Shown: positions 1 through 8,708 of the stretch, piece by piece
How the letters are laid out: each line of letters starts with the position of its first letter
Numbering within the stretch: position 1 is the first letter of the stretch
Assembly: GCA_937925655.1 (NCBI GenBank)
Contig: CALAMC010000063.1
Span: forward strand, 1 to 17,793
Source: an uncultured candidate division Zixibacteria bacterium
GTDB taxonomy: Bacteria > Zixibacteria > MSB-5A5 > GN15 > PGXB01
Direction: 5' to 3'
Length of the DNA stretch: 17,793 nucleotides
Translations under genes and position numbers: made by a program
Notes under the pieces: model-generated
Told to the model about the DNA's origin: nothing
Seen by the model: the letters and a program-made list of their open reading frames with translations, nothing else
The model's database searches: none

Positions 1-1080
1 GCGCTGGAAACCGCCGAAAAAATAAAAGATTCCTCGCTCACTCTCATCGTCGATCTTAACCTGGCCGAGCATTATCTTAAAAATTCCAACGTCGCTAATG
101 CCCAAATACATTGCCAGCGGGCATTGGATCATCTGATCGAAGCCAATATCGTCAACATCCACCTGGTCGAGGCCAAAAAGATTGCCGGGATGATTGCCCA
201 TCAGTGCGGGGATTTCGATGAAGCCGTGACCCATTTTGCGGCCGCACTGGAAATCAGCCGTCAGACCGGCGCCCGCTATCAGGAAGCCGAAGTTCTCCGC
301 GAGCGCGGAAAGCTGTACCGCGCGACCGGTGAACACCTCAATGCTCTGACCGACCTCGAACAGAGTTATCACATTTACACCTGTCTTAACGCCGACGGCA
401 AGCGCGAGCAGGCCGAGGACGATATATATTCCATCGAGAAATTGTATCTCGAAACGTTCCATGACATGGCCATGAAAATCGACCAGAAGGATAAGTACAC
501 CAAGGGACATTCCGACCGCGTGGCGGCGCTGTCACTGCTTCTGGCGCGCGAGCTGGGTCTGCAACCGTCGCTTCTGAAAACCATCGTCGCCGCTTCACTG
601 CTTCATGATATCGGCAAAATCAGAATTGCCGACGACGTCCTGAAAAAGGCCGGGCGTCTGACCAATGAAGAATTCGAGCAGATCAAGCGACACAGCGAAT
701 ACAGCGTCGAGCTTCTCCGGGGGATGGAATTCCCCTGGGACATCAAGCCCCTCATGATGGCCCATCATGAAAAACTCGACGGCACCGGTTACCCGCTGGG
801 ATTGAAAGGCGAGGACATCCCCATGGGCGCCCGGATTATCAGCATCGCCGACGTTTTCGATGCGCTCACTTCCGACCGGGTGTACCGCCCCGCCTACAGC
901 GTTCAGAAGGCGCTCGACATAATGCAGAAAGATTCCGGAACCGCCTTCGACCCCGTGCTGCTGATGTGCTTCGTCAACGTCATCGAAAGCGGTAAGGCCG
1001 ACGCCGTTATCAATGCCCAGACCCACGACGACGAAATCTTCCAGATCTGGTCCCAGTGCATGAGCAATACGGCCGCCTGA
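1..1080 (+). CDS. TPR/HD-GYP domain protein, 5'-truncated by window edge (probable c-di-GMP phosphodiesterase)
   Basis: The reading frame is open from base 1 and ends with TGA at 1078-1080, so the gene starts upstream; the TTG at 124 is only an internal codon. About the first 140 visible residues are amphipathic helices typical of TPR repeats (HFAAALEISRQTG, ERGKLYRATGEHLNALTDLE). The rest is a full HD-GYP domain: YTKGHSDRV with His about residue 170, LLHDIGK with the metal-binding HD at about 202-203, RHSEYS, AHHEKLDGTGYP at about 254-265 and DALTSDRVYRP. HD-GYP proteins of this type hydrolyse c-di-GMP to pGpG or GMP in the cytoplasm. All metal-ligand motifs look intact, so activity is likely. 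The visible partner domain is TPR, not a response-regulator receiver, which suggests control by protein contacts. The missing N-terminus could still carry another sensor or output domain. It is convergent with the minus-strand envelope operon. Confidence 0.93.
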   Translation, partial: ALETAEKIKDSSLTLIVDLNLAEHYLKNSNVANAQIHCQRALDHLIEANIVNIHLVEAKKIAGMIAHQCGDFDEAVTHFAAALEISRQTGARYQEAEVLRERGKLYRATGEHLNALTDLEQSYHIYTCLNADGKREQAEDDIYSIEKLYLETFHDMAMKIDQKDKYTKGHSDRVAALSLLLARELGLQPSLLKTIVAASLLHDIGKIRIADDVLKKAGRLTNEEFEQIKRHSEYSVELLRGMEFPWDIKPLMMAHHEKLDGTGYPLGLKGEDIPMGARIISIADVFDALTSDRVYRPAYSVQKALDIMQKDSGTAFDPVLLMCFVNVIESGKADAVINAQTHDDEIFQIWSQCMSNTAA

Positions 1081-1150
1081 CCTTTAGTGTTTGATATTGA
1101 TGACGCCGTTTTCCTGACCCACTTCAAGACCTGATAAAATCGCATGCAAT

Positions 1151-1184
1151 AAAAAAGGGCCGGTCAATTACCGTCCGGCCCTTT
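1151..1184. terminator. Bidirectional rho-independent terminator between convergent genes
   Basis: A 7-bp GC stem, GGGCCGG (1157-1163) with CCGGCCC (1175-1181), encloses an 11-base loop. It has six A before it and four T after it, so it reads as stem plus U-run on either strand. It sits 76 bases after the HD-GYP stop and 22 bases after the stop of the convergent PorV-like gene, and so can end both transcripts. Confidence 0.85.
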
Positions 1185-1203
1185 TCATCATGACAATTGC
1201 GGT

Positions 1204-2193
1204 CTAAAAAGTCGTTCTTATCGTAAAGAAATGATTGTCTTCGAAGACTTCTGTCTGGTTCCAGGCATACTCGAAAAACATGTTTGTATTACCCATTTTG
1301 AATTTCAAGCCGCCGCCGAATGTTACGCCGTACAGATAATCATTCTGATCGGCGTAGCTGTATCCGGCGCGCAGGAAATAGGTATCGTCATACGAGTATT
1401 CGGCGCCGCCGCTCCAGACATCCTGGGAGTAATTGCACGAAGTGAAATTTCCGCAGAGCTTGCCCAGGTTAGGTCCCTGGTTATAGACGCTGTAGGAAAG
1501 GCCAATGTCGAAAGTACTGGGAATTTCAAACGCGGCACCCTCGGCGGCACCCTGGCGGCCATCCAGTGGACGGCTGAAGCCAATGCCGCTGAAGCGCATT
1601 TCCGGCCCGTAATTCTTGATGGCTATTCCCAGAGCCATATCGCGCCAGCCCGGTTCATATATGAACCCGACGTCGACGGCGAAACCGGTGGCCGACACGT
1701 CATGGATTTTCTCGTTGATCAGTTTGGCCGTCGCCCCGAACGATACCCGGGTCGTCAGAATACGGGCGTATGATGCTGTCAACACCATCAGGGTCGGGTT
1801 GAAAAAGGCCCCGGTGCCGTCTTGATAATAATCGTCGGTCACTTCTATATCGCCGATTGAAACGATTTTGGCCGAGGCCGCAAGGGTTCCGAAATCTTCA
1901 ATATTTGTGGCGATTCCGACGAAATTGACGTTAATATCGACAAAATACGGCAGGTGGGTGAACATAACCTCGGTGCCTTCGGTGAAGGCCAACCCGGCGG
2001 GATTCCATTGAATGGATTCAACCCCGGTTATACTGGATATTACGGCGCCGCCCATGGCCGTGCCGCGCGAGCCGATCGGAATTCGAAGCTCCTGCGCTCC
2101 CGCCGTCCCGATGCGGCTACGGTTCCCCGCATAAGTAATCGATATACTTACAGCAAGGAGAACTGTTACGATTAAAGCAATTTTTTTATTCAT
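1204..2193 (-). CDS. PorV/PorQ-family outer-membrane beta-barrel protein
   Basis: A 329-residue exported protein. I chose the ATG at 2193, not the longer frame from 2298. It begins a clean signal peptide (MNKKIALIVTVLLAV... with cleavage near residue 22, after TYA), has AAAGGAAT upstream, and avoids overlapping the preceding gene. Residues 41-50 (GSRGTAMGGA) followed by WNPAG at 63-67 are the hallmark N-terminal motif of the PorV/PorQ (UPF0164) family. The remainder alternates as in a beta-barrel and ends in Phe (TIRTTF), as outer-membrane barrels usually do. In type IX secretion, PorV binds cargo C-terminal domains at the outer membrane; many FCB genomes carry several paralogues in receptor/cargo operons, as here. 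It is last in the operon, 22 bases after the large secreted protein, and is followed by a terminator. Whether it is true PorV or only a paralogue cannot be told. Confidence 0.85.
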   Translation of the reverse strand: MNKKIALIVTVLLAVSISITYAGNRSRIGTAGAQELRIPIGSRGTAMGGAVISSITGVESIQWNPAGLAFTEGTEVMFTHLPYFVDINVNFVGIATNIEDFGTLAASAKIVSIGDIEVTDDYYQDGTGAFFNPTLMVLTASYARILTTRVSFGATAKLINEKIHDVSATGFAVDVGFIYEPGWRDMALGIAIKNYGPEMRFSGIGFSRPLDGRQGAAEGAAFEIPSTFDIGLSYSVYNQGPNLGKLCGNFTSCNYSQDVWSGGAEYSYDDTYFLRAGYSYADQNDYLYGVTFGGGLKFKMGNTNMFFEYAWNQTEVFEDNHFFTIRTTF

Positions 2194-2215
2194 TGCATAA
2201 TTCCTTTCTTCCTTG

Positions 2216-5200
2216 CTAGTACTTCTCAAGGACTTCAGTTTCGATAAAGACCGCCAGTTTGCCCTTCTTGACTCCGAATCCGGGGGCATCGACGACATAA
2301 ATATATATGCCCGATGCCACCGGGATACCGCTGTCGTTCCGGGCGTTCCAGGTGGCTACCGAAGTAGTCGGGTCGTCTTTCTCAATCAGCCGAACCCTGT
2401 CCCCGGCCAGGTTGAAAATGCTTATTTTGCATTCCGCCGGAAGATGCTGGAACTTGATCTGGTAATTGCCGACCGAGGGATCATACGGTCCATACAGATA
2501 GAAGGGATTGGGCACGACGTTGATGGCATCGAGGTCGGCCGCTTCGGATGTTTTTTCCATGGCCGAAGTCACGAACATGAAGGTATCGGCCGGCGTATTG
2601 ATGACGTTCGGTACCAGAGTCAGAGTGCACTCTTCAGACAGCATACCGAGAAGTCCGAGGTCTGTGCTATTGCGCATATCGAGCCAGATGGCCCACATGG
2701 CATCGACCACGTATTCATCGCCACCCCAGAAATCAATGGTGCCGCCGGTCCCGTCACCGTACATTGTCCCGGTTGCATCATAGTCGGACGTCAGAACCCA
2801 GAGGTAATTGTAGCGCTGGTCGCCATTGTTGGGCAAAAGCGGATCCGGCGGATCGGCCGCATTACTTAAATCCCACTGGAGGTTTTGATCCCGATCGCGG
2901 AAGACAACGTTTACCTGCCGCGGATTGTCGGGATCGCTGACATCCCAGGCCGAGAAAGGTACATCATAAAACCCAAGATATGTGGCCGGGTCAAAGGTTC
3001 TATAGACAAATGCTTTCTGGGTTGAATCCGGTTCATCCACCTCATAGGGTTCACCGATGTCATACTGTGAATTACTGTTTAAGTCAGTGTAGGATTCCAT
3101 GGGGCGAAACCGCAATTCGACCGGCTTCATATCACCCAGCGCAACCGTCGTGGCACCCCAGAAATTCGGTTCCATATAGACACCGCCAAAGAGCAATTCT
3201 CCGCCGCTTTCATCGTCGCCGGTAAACCACCGGCGACCGTTCGGGTAGTCATCACCGGGGTAACCGATTTCTGATACTGCAATCGGACTGAAATTGGGCG
3301 GACTGGCGCTGGCGTAGCTGTAGCTCTTGCCGACCGGCTCGGGACCGGATACTATAGCAATAAAGCCGTCGGTGATTTCATAATTCTTGTCACCCGATTG
3401 ATTGGTCTGGTCATCAAGGATTATATCATCGAGGGTTTGATTGATAAGATCCCAGGTATACCCTCCCTCACCATCATCTTCAAACACGACCAGGAAGGTA
3501 TCACCGTAAAAGAGGGTGCGATCCAGCACGACCGGGACAACGCTGCCGTCGGACTCCCCTGCTATATGCTCCACCGGCAGAGTATCGTCGAACATATACG
3601 GCCAGCGATCTCCGGCCAGTGGCGCTTCCGGCGTGGCATCAAATTGCGTCGCCGAGGTCAGCGTCTTGGGAAAGCCGGATTCATCGTATGAATATGCTTC
3701 CAGACGGAAATACTGCTTAATATTGTTACGCAGTTTGCGCCCGGTGACATAATCTCTTTTGACGACGAAATGGTGCTGGATACCCTCATCGGTTCCTTCT
3801 TTGACCAGCCGTGTTTCAAGGGCCGAAGTGATCGGATCCTGAACCTCGTCCAAAATCTTGGCCACACCGTTGATATCATCGAAATAGGCGATTTTGGTCC
3901 AGTCGGCAGTGAGGTCGGTCCTCATGAACAAGGCATAGCCCTCGAAAGGATAGTCACCGTGGTCCACTTCGGATGTATCCGTCCAGTAAATAGAAATCTG
4001 TTCGTCGCCCGTCACACATGTCACGACCGGAGAGGCCGGCGGGTGTGCGACGACGAAATTGTTTTCGTAGGCGGCCTGGGCGAACTTGTCATTGTACTTC
4101 ATGACCGTAATGGAGGATAACCGGTCGGCCCCGCGGCCGACAACGATGGCCGCCAAAATTTCGGTGGAATCACCGGGACGGAAAGTGATCGGTCCGGTTG
4201 AAAGCATGAACCGACGGTCTTCCGGCGCGAAATCAAGGTCGCCCTGACCCGTAACCGGGTCGCCCGCGACAAAGTACTTGGTGGGAATTCCATTATACGT
4301 ATAATCCGAACCGTCGCGATTTTTGCCGCTCATGTAATTATAAGTCTCGATATAGCTGTCGGGATCCGTTCCATTGATGTACTTATTGAACGAGGTCATG
4401 CCCATGTTGACATACCCTTCAAATAACTGCCCCCACATGCGGGCGGTGTCATCGGGGTTGTCGGTAAACTCAAGGGGACCTTGAAAGAAGTCATAACCTA
4501 CGGCCGGCGGGTTGGAGCCAAACTGCTGGTCGTTATTGTCACCGTTGTAGCAAAAGCCCATCGACAGGACCGTATCGCAACCAACCAGGTCATTGGTGTA
4601 TTCACCCAGGTCCGGGTCGGCCCAGAGCGAGAGATAGCAGTCCTGGAGAGTGTTACCGCCTTTGTTGTACACCTGGAAACGAAGGAAGATAATATTCCCC
4701 AGCGGGTCTTCACGGTCAAAAGCAAAGGTGGTCTGCCGGACCTCAAGACCCAATGGCAGGGTACTCCCGGCATCATGCACATGCTGGGTAATACTGGCGT
4801 CATTATATACCGCCCAGAGCATTTGATCGCCGACCATGTCAGGAATACTGTCAACACCGTTTTCGGCCAGCTTCCAGGGTGCTCCCTGGTCAATCGGCCA
4901 GTTTAAATAATCATCATTGGGATTACTCTCCAGGCTGTCACCGTAAAGTTTATAGACCTTAAACGATGGATTATCGGGCTGAAATGTCCCCCCGACCATC
5001 GGGCCGGGCACGTATTCATCGGTGTATTCGGCAATGGCGATCCGGGTTTCGCCGGTAGCCGAATCGACGCAACCGACCCACAGTCCGGACGCGTAAATAA
5101 TCGAAAAATCCTGTCTTCCGTCCAGAATATCCTGAATCGTGTTGAACGGATAAAAAGTCCCGTAATCGTAGCCGAAAACACCCGATAAATCCCGACCAAA

Positions 5201-5371
5201 ATTGCCGTGATTGGTGACGAACATCAGAATGTTGTTGGCATCGATATATTTTTCATTATCGATCGCCCGGGACATGGGGTTATAATCTCTTGCGCCGGGT
5301 CCCATTCTCGGGGCGGCCGCAACCGATACAGCCAGCACCAGGACCAGGCCCAATATAATTGATTTTCTCAT
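2216..5371 (-). CDS. Large secreted protein with FN3-like region and C-terminal FlgD/T9SS-like module
   Basis: 1051 residues. ATG at 5371 follows a purine-rich GGAAGGA site and starts a type I signal peptide (MRKSIILGLVLVLAVSVAAA); there is no lipobox cysteine, so it is not a SusD-type lipoprotein. The bulk is Asp/Tyr/Gly-rich and beta-rich, with no catalytic motif I recognise. Residues about 444-570 (PPASPVV... ISIYWTDTSE) resemble a fibronectin type III fold. Residues about 949-1045, beginning NVVPNPF and including ISIFNLAGDRVRLIE, TWNARNDSGIPVASGIYIY and KKGKLAV, match the FlgD Ig-like/T9SS type A module found at C-termini of secreted FCB proteins. It lies between the TonB receptor (16-base gap) and the PorV-like protein (22-base gap), so it is probably the cargo or surface partner of those two. 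Function is unknown; binding or structural roles are as likely as enzymatic ones. Confidence 0.8.
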   Translation of the reverse strand: MRKSIILGLVLVLAVSVAAAPRMGPGARDYNPMSRAIDNEKYIDANNILMFVTNHGNFGRDLSGVFGYDYGTFYPFNTIQDILDGRQDFSIIYASGLWVGCVDSATGETRIAIAEYTDEYVPGPMVGGTFQPDNPSFKVYKLYGDSLESNPNDDYLNWPIDQGAPWKLAENGVDSIPDMVGDQMLWAVYNDASITQHVHDAGSTLPLGLEVRQTTFAFDREDPLGNIIFLRFQVYNKGGNTLQDCYLSLWADPDLGEYTNDLVGCDTVLSMGFCYNGDNNDQQFGSNPPAVGYDFFQGPLEFTDNPDDTARMWGQLFEGYVNMGMTSFNKYINGTDPDSYIETYNYMSGKNRDGSDYTYNGIPTKYFVAGDPVTGQGDLDFAPEDRRFMLSTGPITFRPGDSTEILAAIVVGRGADRLSSITVMKYNDKFAQAAYENNFVVAHPPASPVVTCVTGDEQISIYWTDTSEVDHGDYPFEGYALFMRTDLTADWTKIAYFDDINGVAKILDEVQDPITSALETRLVKEGTDEGIQHHFVVKRDYVTGRKLRNNIKQYFRLEAYSYDESGFPKTLTSATQFDATPEAPLAGDRWPYMFDDTLPVEHIAGESDGSVVPVVLDRTLFYGDTFLVVFEDDGEGGYTWDLINQTLDDIILDDQTNQSGDKNYEITDGFIAIVSGPEPVGKSYSYASASPPNFSPIAVSEIGYPGDDYPNGRRWFTGDDESGGELLFGGVYMEPNFWGATTVALGDMKPVELRFRPMESYTDLNSNSQYDIGEPYEVDEPDSTQKAFVYRTFDPATYLGFYDVPFSAWDVSDPDNPRQVNVVFRDRDQNLQWDLSNAADPPDPLLPNNGDQRYNYLWVLTSDYDATGTMYGDGTGGTIDFWGGDEYVVDAMWAIWLDMRNSTDLGLLGMLSEECTLTLVPNVINTPADTFMFVTSAMEKTSEAADLDAINVVPNPFYLYGPYDPSVGNYQIKFQHLPAECKISIFNLAGDRVRLIEKDDPTTSVATWNARNDSGIPVASGIYIYVVDAPGFGVKKGKLAVFIETEVLEKY

Positions 5372-5387
5372 TATTCCATCCTTCCCT

Positions 5388-8207
5388 TTAAAATGCCATT
5401 CTCAAACCGAGCAAAATCATTCTCGGCTCACCGAAGTTTTTGGGATTATTTTGAATCAGGCCATATTTGTCAAAAGCCTGCAATTCGGCGGCATGCCCGG
5501 CGTAGGCTGAATAACCCGATTCGGTGGCAAGGTACCCGGTATTATCAGGCAAACCGGAACCTTCATAGACCGAATATACATTTTCATTATTGAACAAATT
5601 CTTAATCCAGACGAACGGCATTATCTTGTAATCCCCGACCGTAAAGGTGCGCTCCACTCTCAAATCGACCTGGAAGGCCCATGGCATATACTCGGAATTC
5701 ATGGTCGCCCGAGGTATCGGACTGACCGCGGCCTGGCTGACGGCATCATAGGGACGGGTCGGAGTGTATGGTGTACCGCTGGCCAGATTGATTATGGCAT
5801 TGGCCCGCAGAAATTCAAAGGGGAAGTAATTGCCGATTTTTGGCCCATCTCCCTTAAACGTCTGCATATCTATGATAGCCGAAAAATTATGCCGCTGGTC
5901 ATAGTCGAGAGGCGATGTCTGTTTGGGAGGTTCCGTGGCGGCCCAGGTGATAATATAATGGGTCTGGGCATAGGAGCCGGTCCCGGTCGCCCAGCTTAAA
6001 GTATAATTGAAATTCAACTGGAGTGACCGGCTACGCCGCATCAAAAGGGAGACGTCAAATCCCTTAATCGTCCCATAATCGGTATTGGAAAAGAAATCAT
6101 ACTCGAAAGGACTGGCCGGTGTTTGCTTGAATATCTGGGTCAGATCCTGCACATCCTTGTAATAAGCCGCTATTTCTATGACGGTATTCTCTCCCAGTTG
6201 ATGGGTAATGCCGGCTTCATATTGCGTGACTTTTTCCGGCTCCAGATTAGGACTCGGAAAAGGATAATACGACCCGCCCTGCGTAATGCGCCGGGCCATA
6301 AAATCATAGCCGACATACAGCCGGACCAGATCGGGACGCTGGAAAAATTTGCCGTAGTTTATATGAAATTGTGTCCGGGGGGATATCGGGAAGCTTATTC
6401 CCAGACGCGGGGATAAACGGGTGAAGTCCTTGCTGTCCGTCAGGTCGCCCGGGTCCAGAGTATCCACCCCCGTCAGATTTCCCGGATCAAGCGGATTTTC
6501 CAGATCGATCAGTCTTAGGGCTTTATAATCGAAATAGTCGAAACGCAGCCCGGCGTTGATAATCATGCCGTTCCATTCGATACGGTCGGTTACATACAGC
6601 CCAAGATTTATGGGATGCTTGGTATCATTCTTATAGCTTTCGCTGTCGGATTCATTGCCAAGACTGTCAAAACCATAACGATTAACGCTGCCGACATTAT
6701 AACCCGTTATGGCCGTAGCAGCAAGGTTTTCGAAATACCGGAGGGTATGACGCTGGAAATCAAAACCCAGCTTGATGGTCTGATTGGTCGTTATCTGCGA
6801 ATTAAAGTCACCCTTAAACTGGTAATACGAGGATATCCGATGCATGTAGTTGTTATAATATGAATCGGTGGCGCGGAAAAGTTTCAGAGTCTCCCACTCG
6901 GGATTCGTGAAACCTCTGTTATAGGCGGCAAGGTCATCAAACACGACCCCGTCGCCCCGCAGACGCTCCGTCCTAAAAGTTGAAATGCTGAAGTTATAAA
7001 AAGTATTGGGACTTAAAACGTGCGTTATTTTCGCGTTTAAACCCAGATTTTCGTCCCGATAACGCGGGGCATGCTTATAGTCAAACAGATATTCATGGCG
7101 GTATTCCTGCCAGTTGTCCAGCGAACCGTTGCCGTTGATGGCCAGCTTGATGTCATTGGTCAGTTCGAAATCCAGTTTGCCCTGATATGACCAACCCGAC
7201 AGGGAATTCGAAGGCAGGCGATTCTTATGGTCGGGGTCAACCGCTTCGAGTTCGAATATATCATCGTATTCCTCAAAGACTTCTTCGGCCCTGATTGATG
7301 GTGTCCGATCGCGCAACCACCGTCTTTCACCGGAGAAGAAAAAATAGGCTTTTTCAAAAAACGGCAGAGGGCCGCTGAAATCCCCGGCATAGAAATTTTG
7401 ATCGTAGCTCTTTCCAAACAGATTATCGGTTACGACTTCCACGTTGCCGTGATACTGGTCGGTGCCGGAATTGGTTACGATGTTGACGATGCCGGAAGCG
7501 ACATGGCCGTATTCGGCCGAGAAGGCTCCCGAAGTCACCGCGATTTCCTGAACGGCGTTATCCGCGATTTTTGCCGTAGAAATCCCCGTCAAGGGGTCCT
7601 GCTGTGAAAAACCGTCGACATAATAGGCCACTTCGGACGGTCTTCCGCCGCGAAGGTTCAACTCGCCGCCCAGCGCCGAGGCCGATTCGCGCTGCCCTCT
7701 TTGGCGGATATCGATATTAGTGTTCATGCGAACGACGCTGTTTTGTAATGCGACGACGTCTTCAAAGCCGCGGACCGGCATGGCCTTCAGATCGCCGCCG
7801 GATATAATGTCGACCGTGGTCGTTTTGTCCTTGTTCACCAGAGGCCGTTCCGCCGTGACCCTGATGACCCTGCCCAAATCCCTGGTTTCCTTTTCCATCG
7901 GGACGTCATTGAAGGTCGCCAGGTCGGCCGAAACCTGGATGTTTTCCACGACGACTTTGGCATAACCGACAGAAGAATATTCCACCGTATAGGTTCCGAC
8001 GGGGATATTCAGGATCATGTATTTGCCGGTTTCATCGGTGTACTGCCCCATGGTACTTCCTTGTACGGATACCGATACTCCCGGAAGTGGTTCACCCGTC
8101 CTGGCGTCGGTCACCTTTCCCGTAATGCTCCCGGTAATAGCCCCGAACCCGGACACGGCGAGGGCCATTATCAGAAACCCGGCCAGGATAAAGCATTTTG
8201 TTCTCAT
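5388..8207 (-). CDS. TonB-dependent receptor with N-terminal carboxypeptidase-regulatory-like domain
   Basis: 939 residues, about the normal length. ATG at 8207 has AGAGGAA nine bases upstream and starts a signal peptide (MRTKCFILAGFLIMALAVSGFGA). Residues about 25-105 form a CarboxypepD_reg-like domain (GSITGKVTDARTGEPLPGVS, TDETGKYMILNIPVGTYTVE). Residues about 118-250 are the plug, with LNLRGGRPSEVAYYVDG and FSAEYGHVASGIVNIVT. The rest is a transmembrane barrel ending in LRMAF with a terminal Phe. Such receptors move a ligand across the outer membrane using TonB energy. No SusD-like lipoprotein partner is present; a large secreted protein and a PorV-like barrel follow instead. I see no clear TonB box, and the substrate cannot be predicted. 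The stop codon at 5388 lies only 16 bases before the next start, so the genes share a transcript. Confidence 0.93.
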   Translation of the reverse strand: MRTKCFILAGFLIMALAVSGFGAITGSITGKVTDARTGEPLPGVSVSVQGSTMGQYTDETGKYMILNIPVGTYTVEYSSVGYAKVVVENIQVSADLATFNDVPMEKETRDLGRVIRVTAERPLVNKDKTTTVDIISGGDLKAMPVRGFEDVVALQNSVVRMNTNIDIRQRGQRESASALGGELNLRGGRPSEVAYYVDGFSQQDPLTGISTAKIADNAVQEIAVTSGAFSAEYGHVASGIVNIVTNSGTDQYHGNVEVVTDNLFGKSYDQNFYAGDFSGPLPFFEKAYFFFSGERRWLRDRTPSIRAEEVFEEYDDIFELEAVDPDHKNRLPSNSLSGWSYQGKLDFELTNDIKLAINGNGSLDNWQEYRHEYLFDYKHAPRYRDENLGLNAKITHVLSPNTFYNFSISTFRTERLRGDGVVFDDLAAYNRGFTNPEWETLKLFRATDSYYNNYMHRISSYYQFKGDFNSQITTNQTIKLGFDFQRHTLRYFENLAATAITGYNVGSVNRYGFDSLGNESDSESYKNDTKHPINLGLYVTDRIEWNGMIINAGLRFDYFDYKALRLIDLENPLDPGNLTGVDTLDPGDLTDSKDFTRLSPRLGISFPISPRTQFHINYGKFFQRPDLVRLYVGYDFMARRITQGGSYYPFPSPNLEPEKVTQYEAGITHQLGENTVIEIAAYYKDVQDLTQIFKQTPASPFEYDFFSNTDYGTIKGFDVSLLMRRSRSLQLNFNYTLSWATGTGSYAQTHYIITWAATEPPKQTSPLDYDQRHNFSAIIDMQTFKGDGPKIGNYFPFEFLRANAIINLASGTPYTPTRPYDAVSQAAVSPIPRATMNSEYMPWAFQVDLRVERTFTVGDYKIMPFVWIKNLFNNENVYSVYEGSGLPDNTGYLATESGYSAYAGHAAELQAFDKYGLIQNNPKNFGEPRMILLGLRMAF

Positions 8208-8708
8208 GGTTAATTCCTCTTTCCTAGTGGTGGTGCTGGTGCGTTCCCGAATTATTGTCTCGCACCCCTGTTCGACGTTCCCCCAAATGTGGAAGGAGGC
8301 GTCAATATCATAATCCCAATATAGGTTATTTAGATAAATCGATAAGCAACCCTCCTTTTCTTGCTTACTTTCACTGATGCCTGAAAAAATAGATTAAAAT
8401 GATAAAAAGCTAATTTTCCCAACCCTCACCCCAATATTTAAACCGTGCTCTATTTAAAGGAAAATGTTACGGCCGACCATATCAACAAAAAACTGTTATT
8501 GATTTGTGAAAATAATGGCCGGCAAATGGCGCACAATTGCATGGGATTTTGATTGAATTTTAATATGCCTTTAAGGCGAAATGTCGAATGGAAGTGATCC
8601 CTTATCAACCGTATTATCGTATAACAAAAGCGCCGGGCAGTATAACTGATCACCCCGGCGCCACATTGTGCTTAAACAGCGTCTTGTACGTATGGAGCGG
8701 TCAAACTG
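8208..8708. other. Non-coding interval: leader of the receptor operon and 3' end of the flotillin operon
   Basis: About 500 bases without a credible gene; the short frames here have no ribosome site or recognisable protein. The right end holds the flotillin terminator. The middle (about 8300-8460) is AT-rich and should contain the receptor-operon promoter. The best minus-strand pair I found is TTGCTT (8344-8349) and TATATT (8318-8323), but its 20-base spacer is long. Near the start codon there is an inverted repeat GGTGCG/CGCACC with a 17-base loop (about 8229-8257), of unknown meaning. Confidence 0.5.
8624..8661 (-). terminator. Rho-independent terminator of the nfeD-like/flotillin operon
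   Basis: Read on the minus strand, an 8-bp stem GCGCCGGG (8661-8654) with CCCGGCGC (8637-8630) is followed directly by TTTTG. It lies 47 bases after the flotillin stop codon. The 16-base loop can pair further through CAG/CTG. Confidence 0.8.

Noticed and set aside
595..1026. Open frames on the minus strand inside the HD-GYP gene
   Set aside because: They oppose a gene with strong family motifs and encode nothing recognisable; they are shadow frames.
1231..1773. 180-residue + strand frame in the PorV-like gene
   Set aside because: Antisense shadow; the minus-strand frame has a signal peptide and PorV motifs.
2194..2298. Longer start for the PorV-like gene (ATG at 2298)
   Set aside because: It would add a charged 35-residue extension ahead of a clean signal peptide and overlap the preceding gene by more than 80 bases.
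2213..2869. 218-residue + strand frame inside the large secreted protein gene
   Set aside because: Antisense shadow with no domain; the opposite strand carries the FlgD-like module.
2216..5371. Calling the 1051-residue protein a SusD homologue because it follows a TonB receptor
   Set aside because: It has no lipobox cysteine, is about twice the usual SusD length and ends in a FlgD/T9SS-like module.
8318..8349. TTGCTT-N20-TATATT as promoter of the receptor operon
   Set aside because: The spacer is longer than normal and no second line of evidence supports it; mentioned only in the intergenic entry.
8450..8653. 67-residue minus-strand frame in the intergenic region
   Set aside because: It overlaps the flotillin terminator, has no ribosome site and no recognisable protein.
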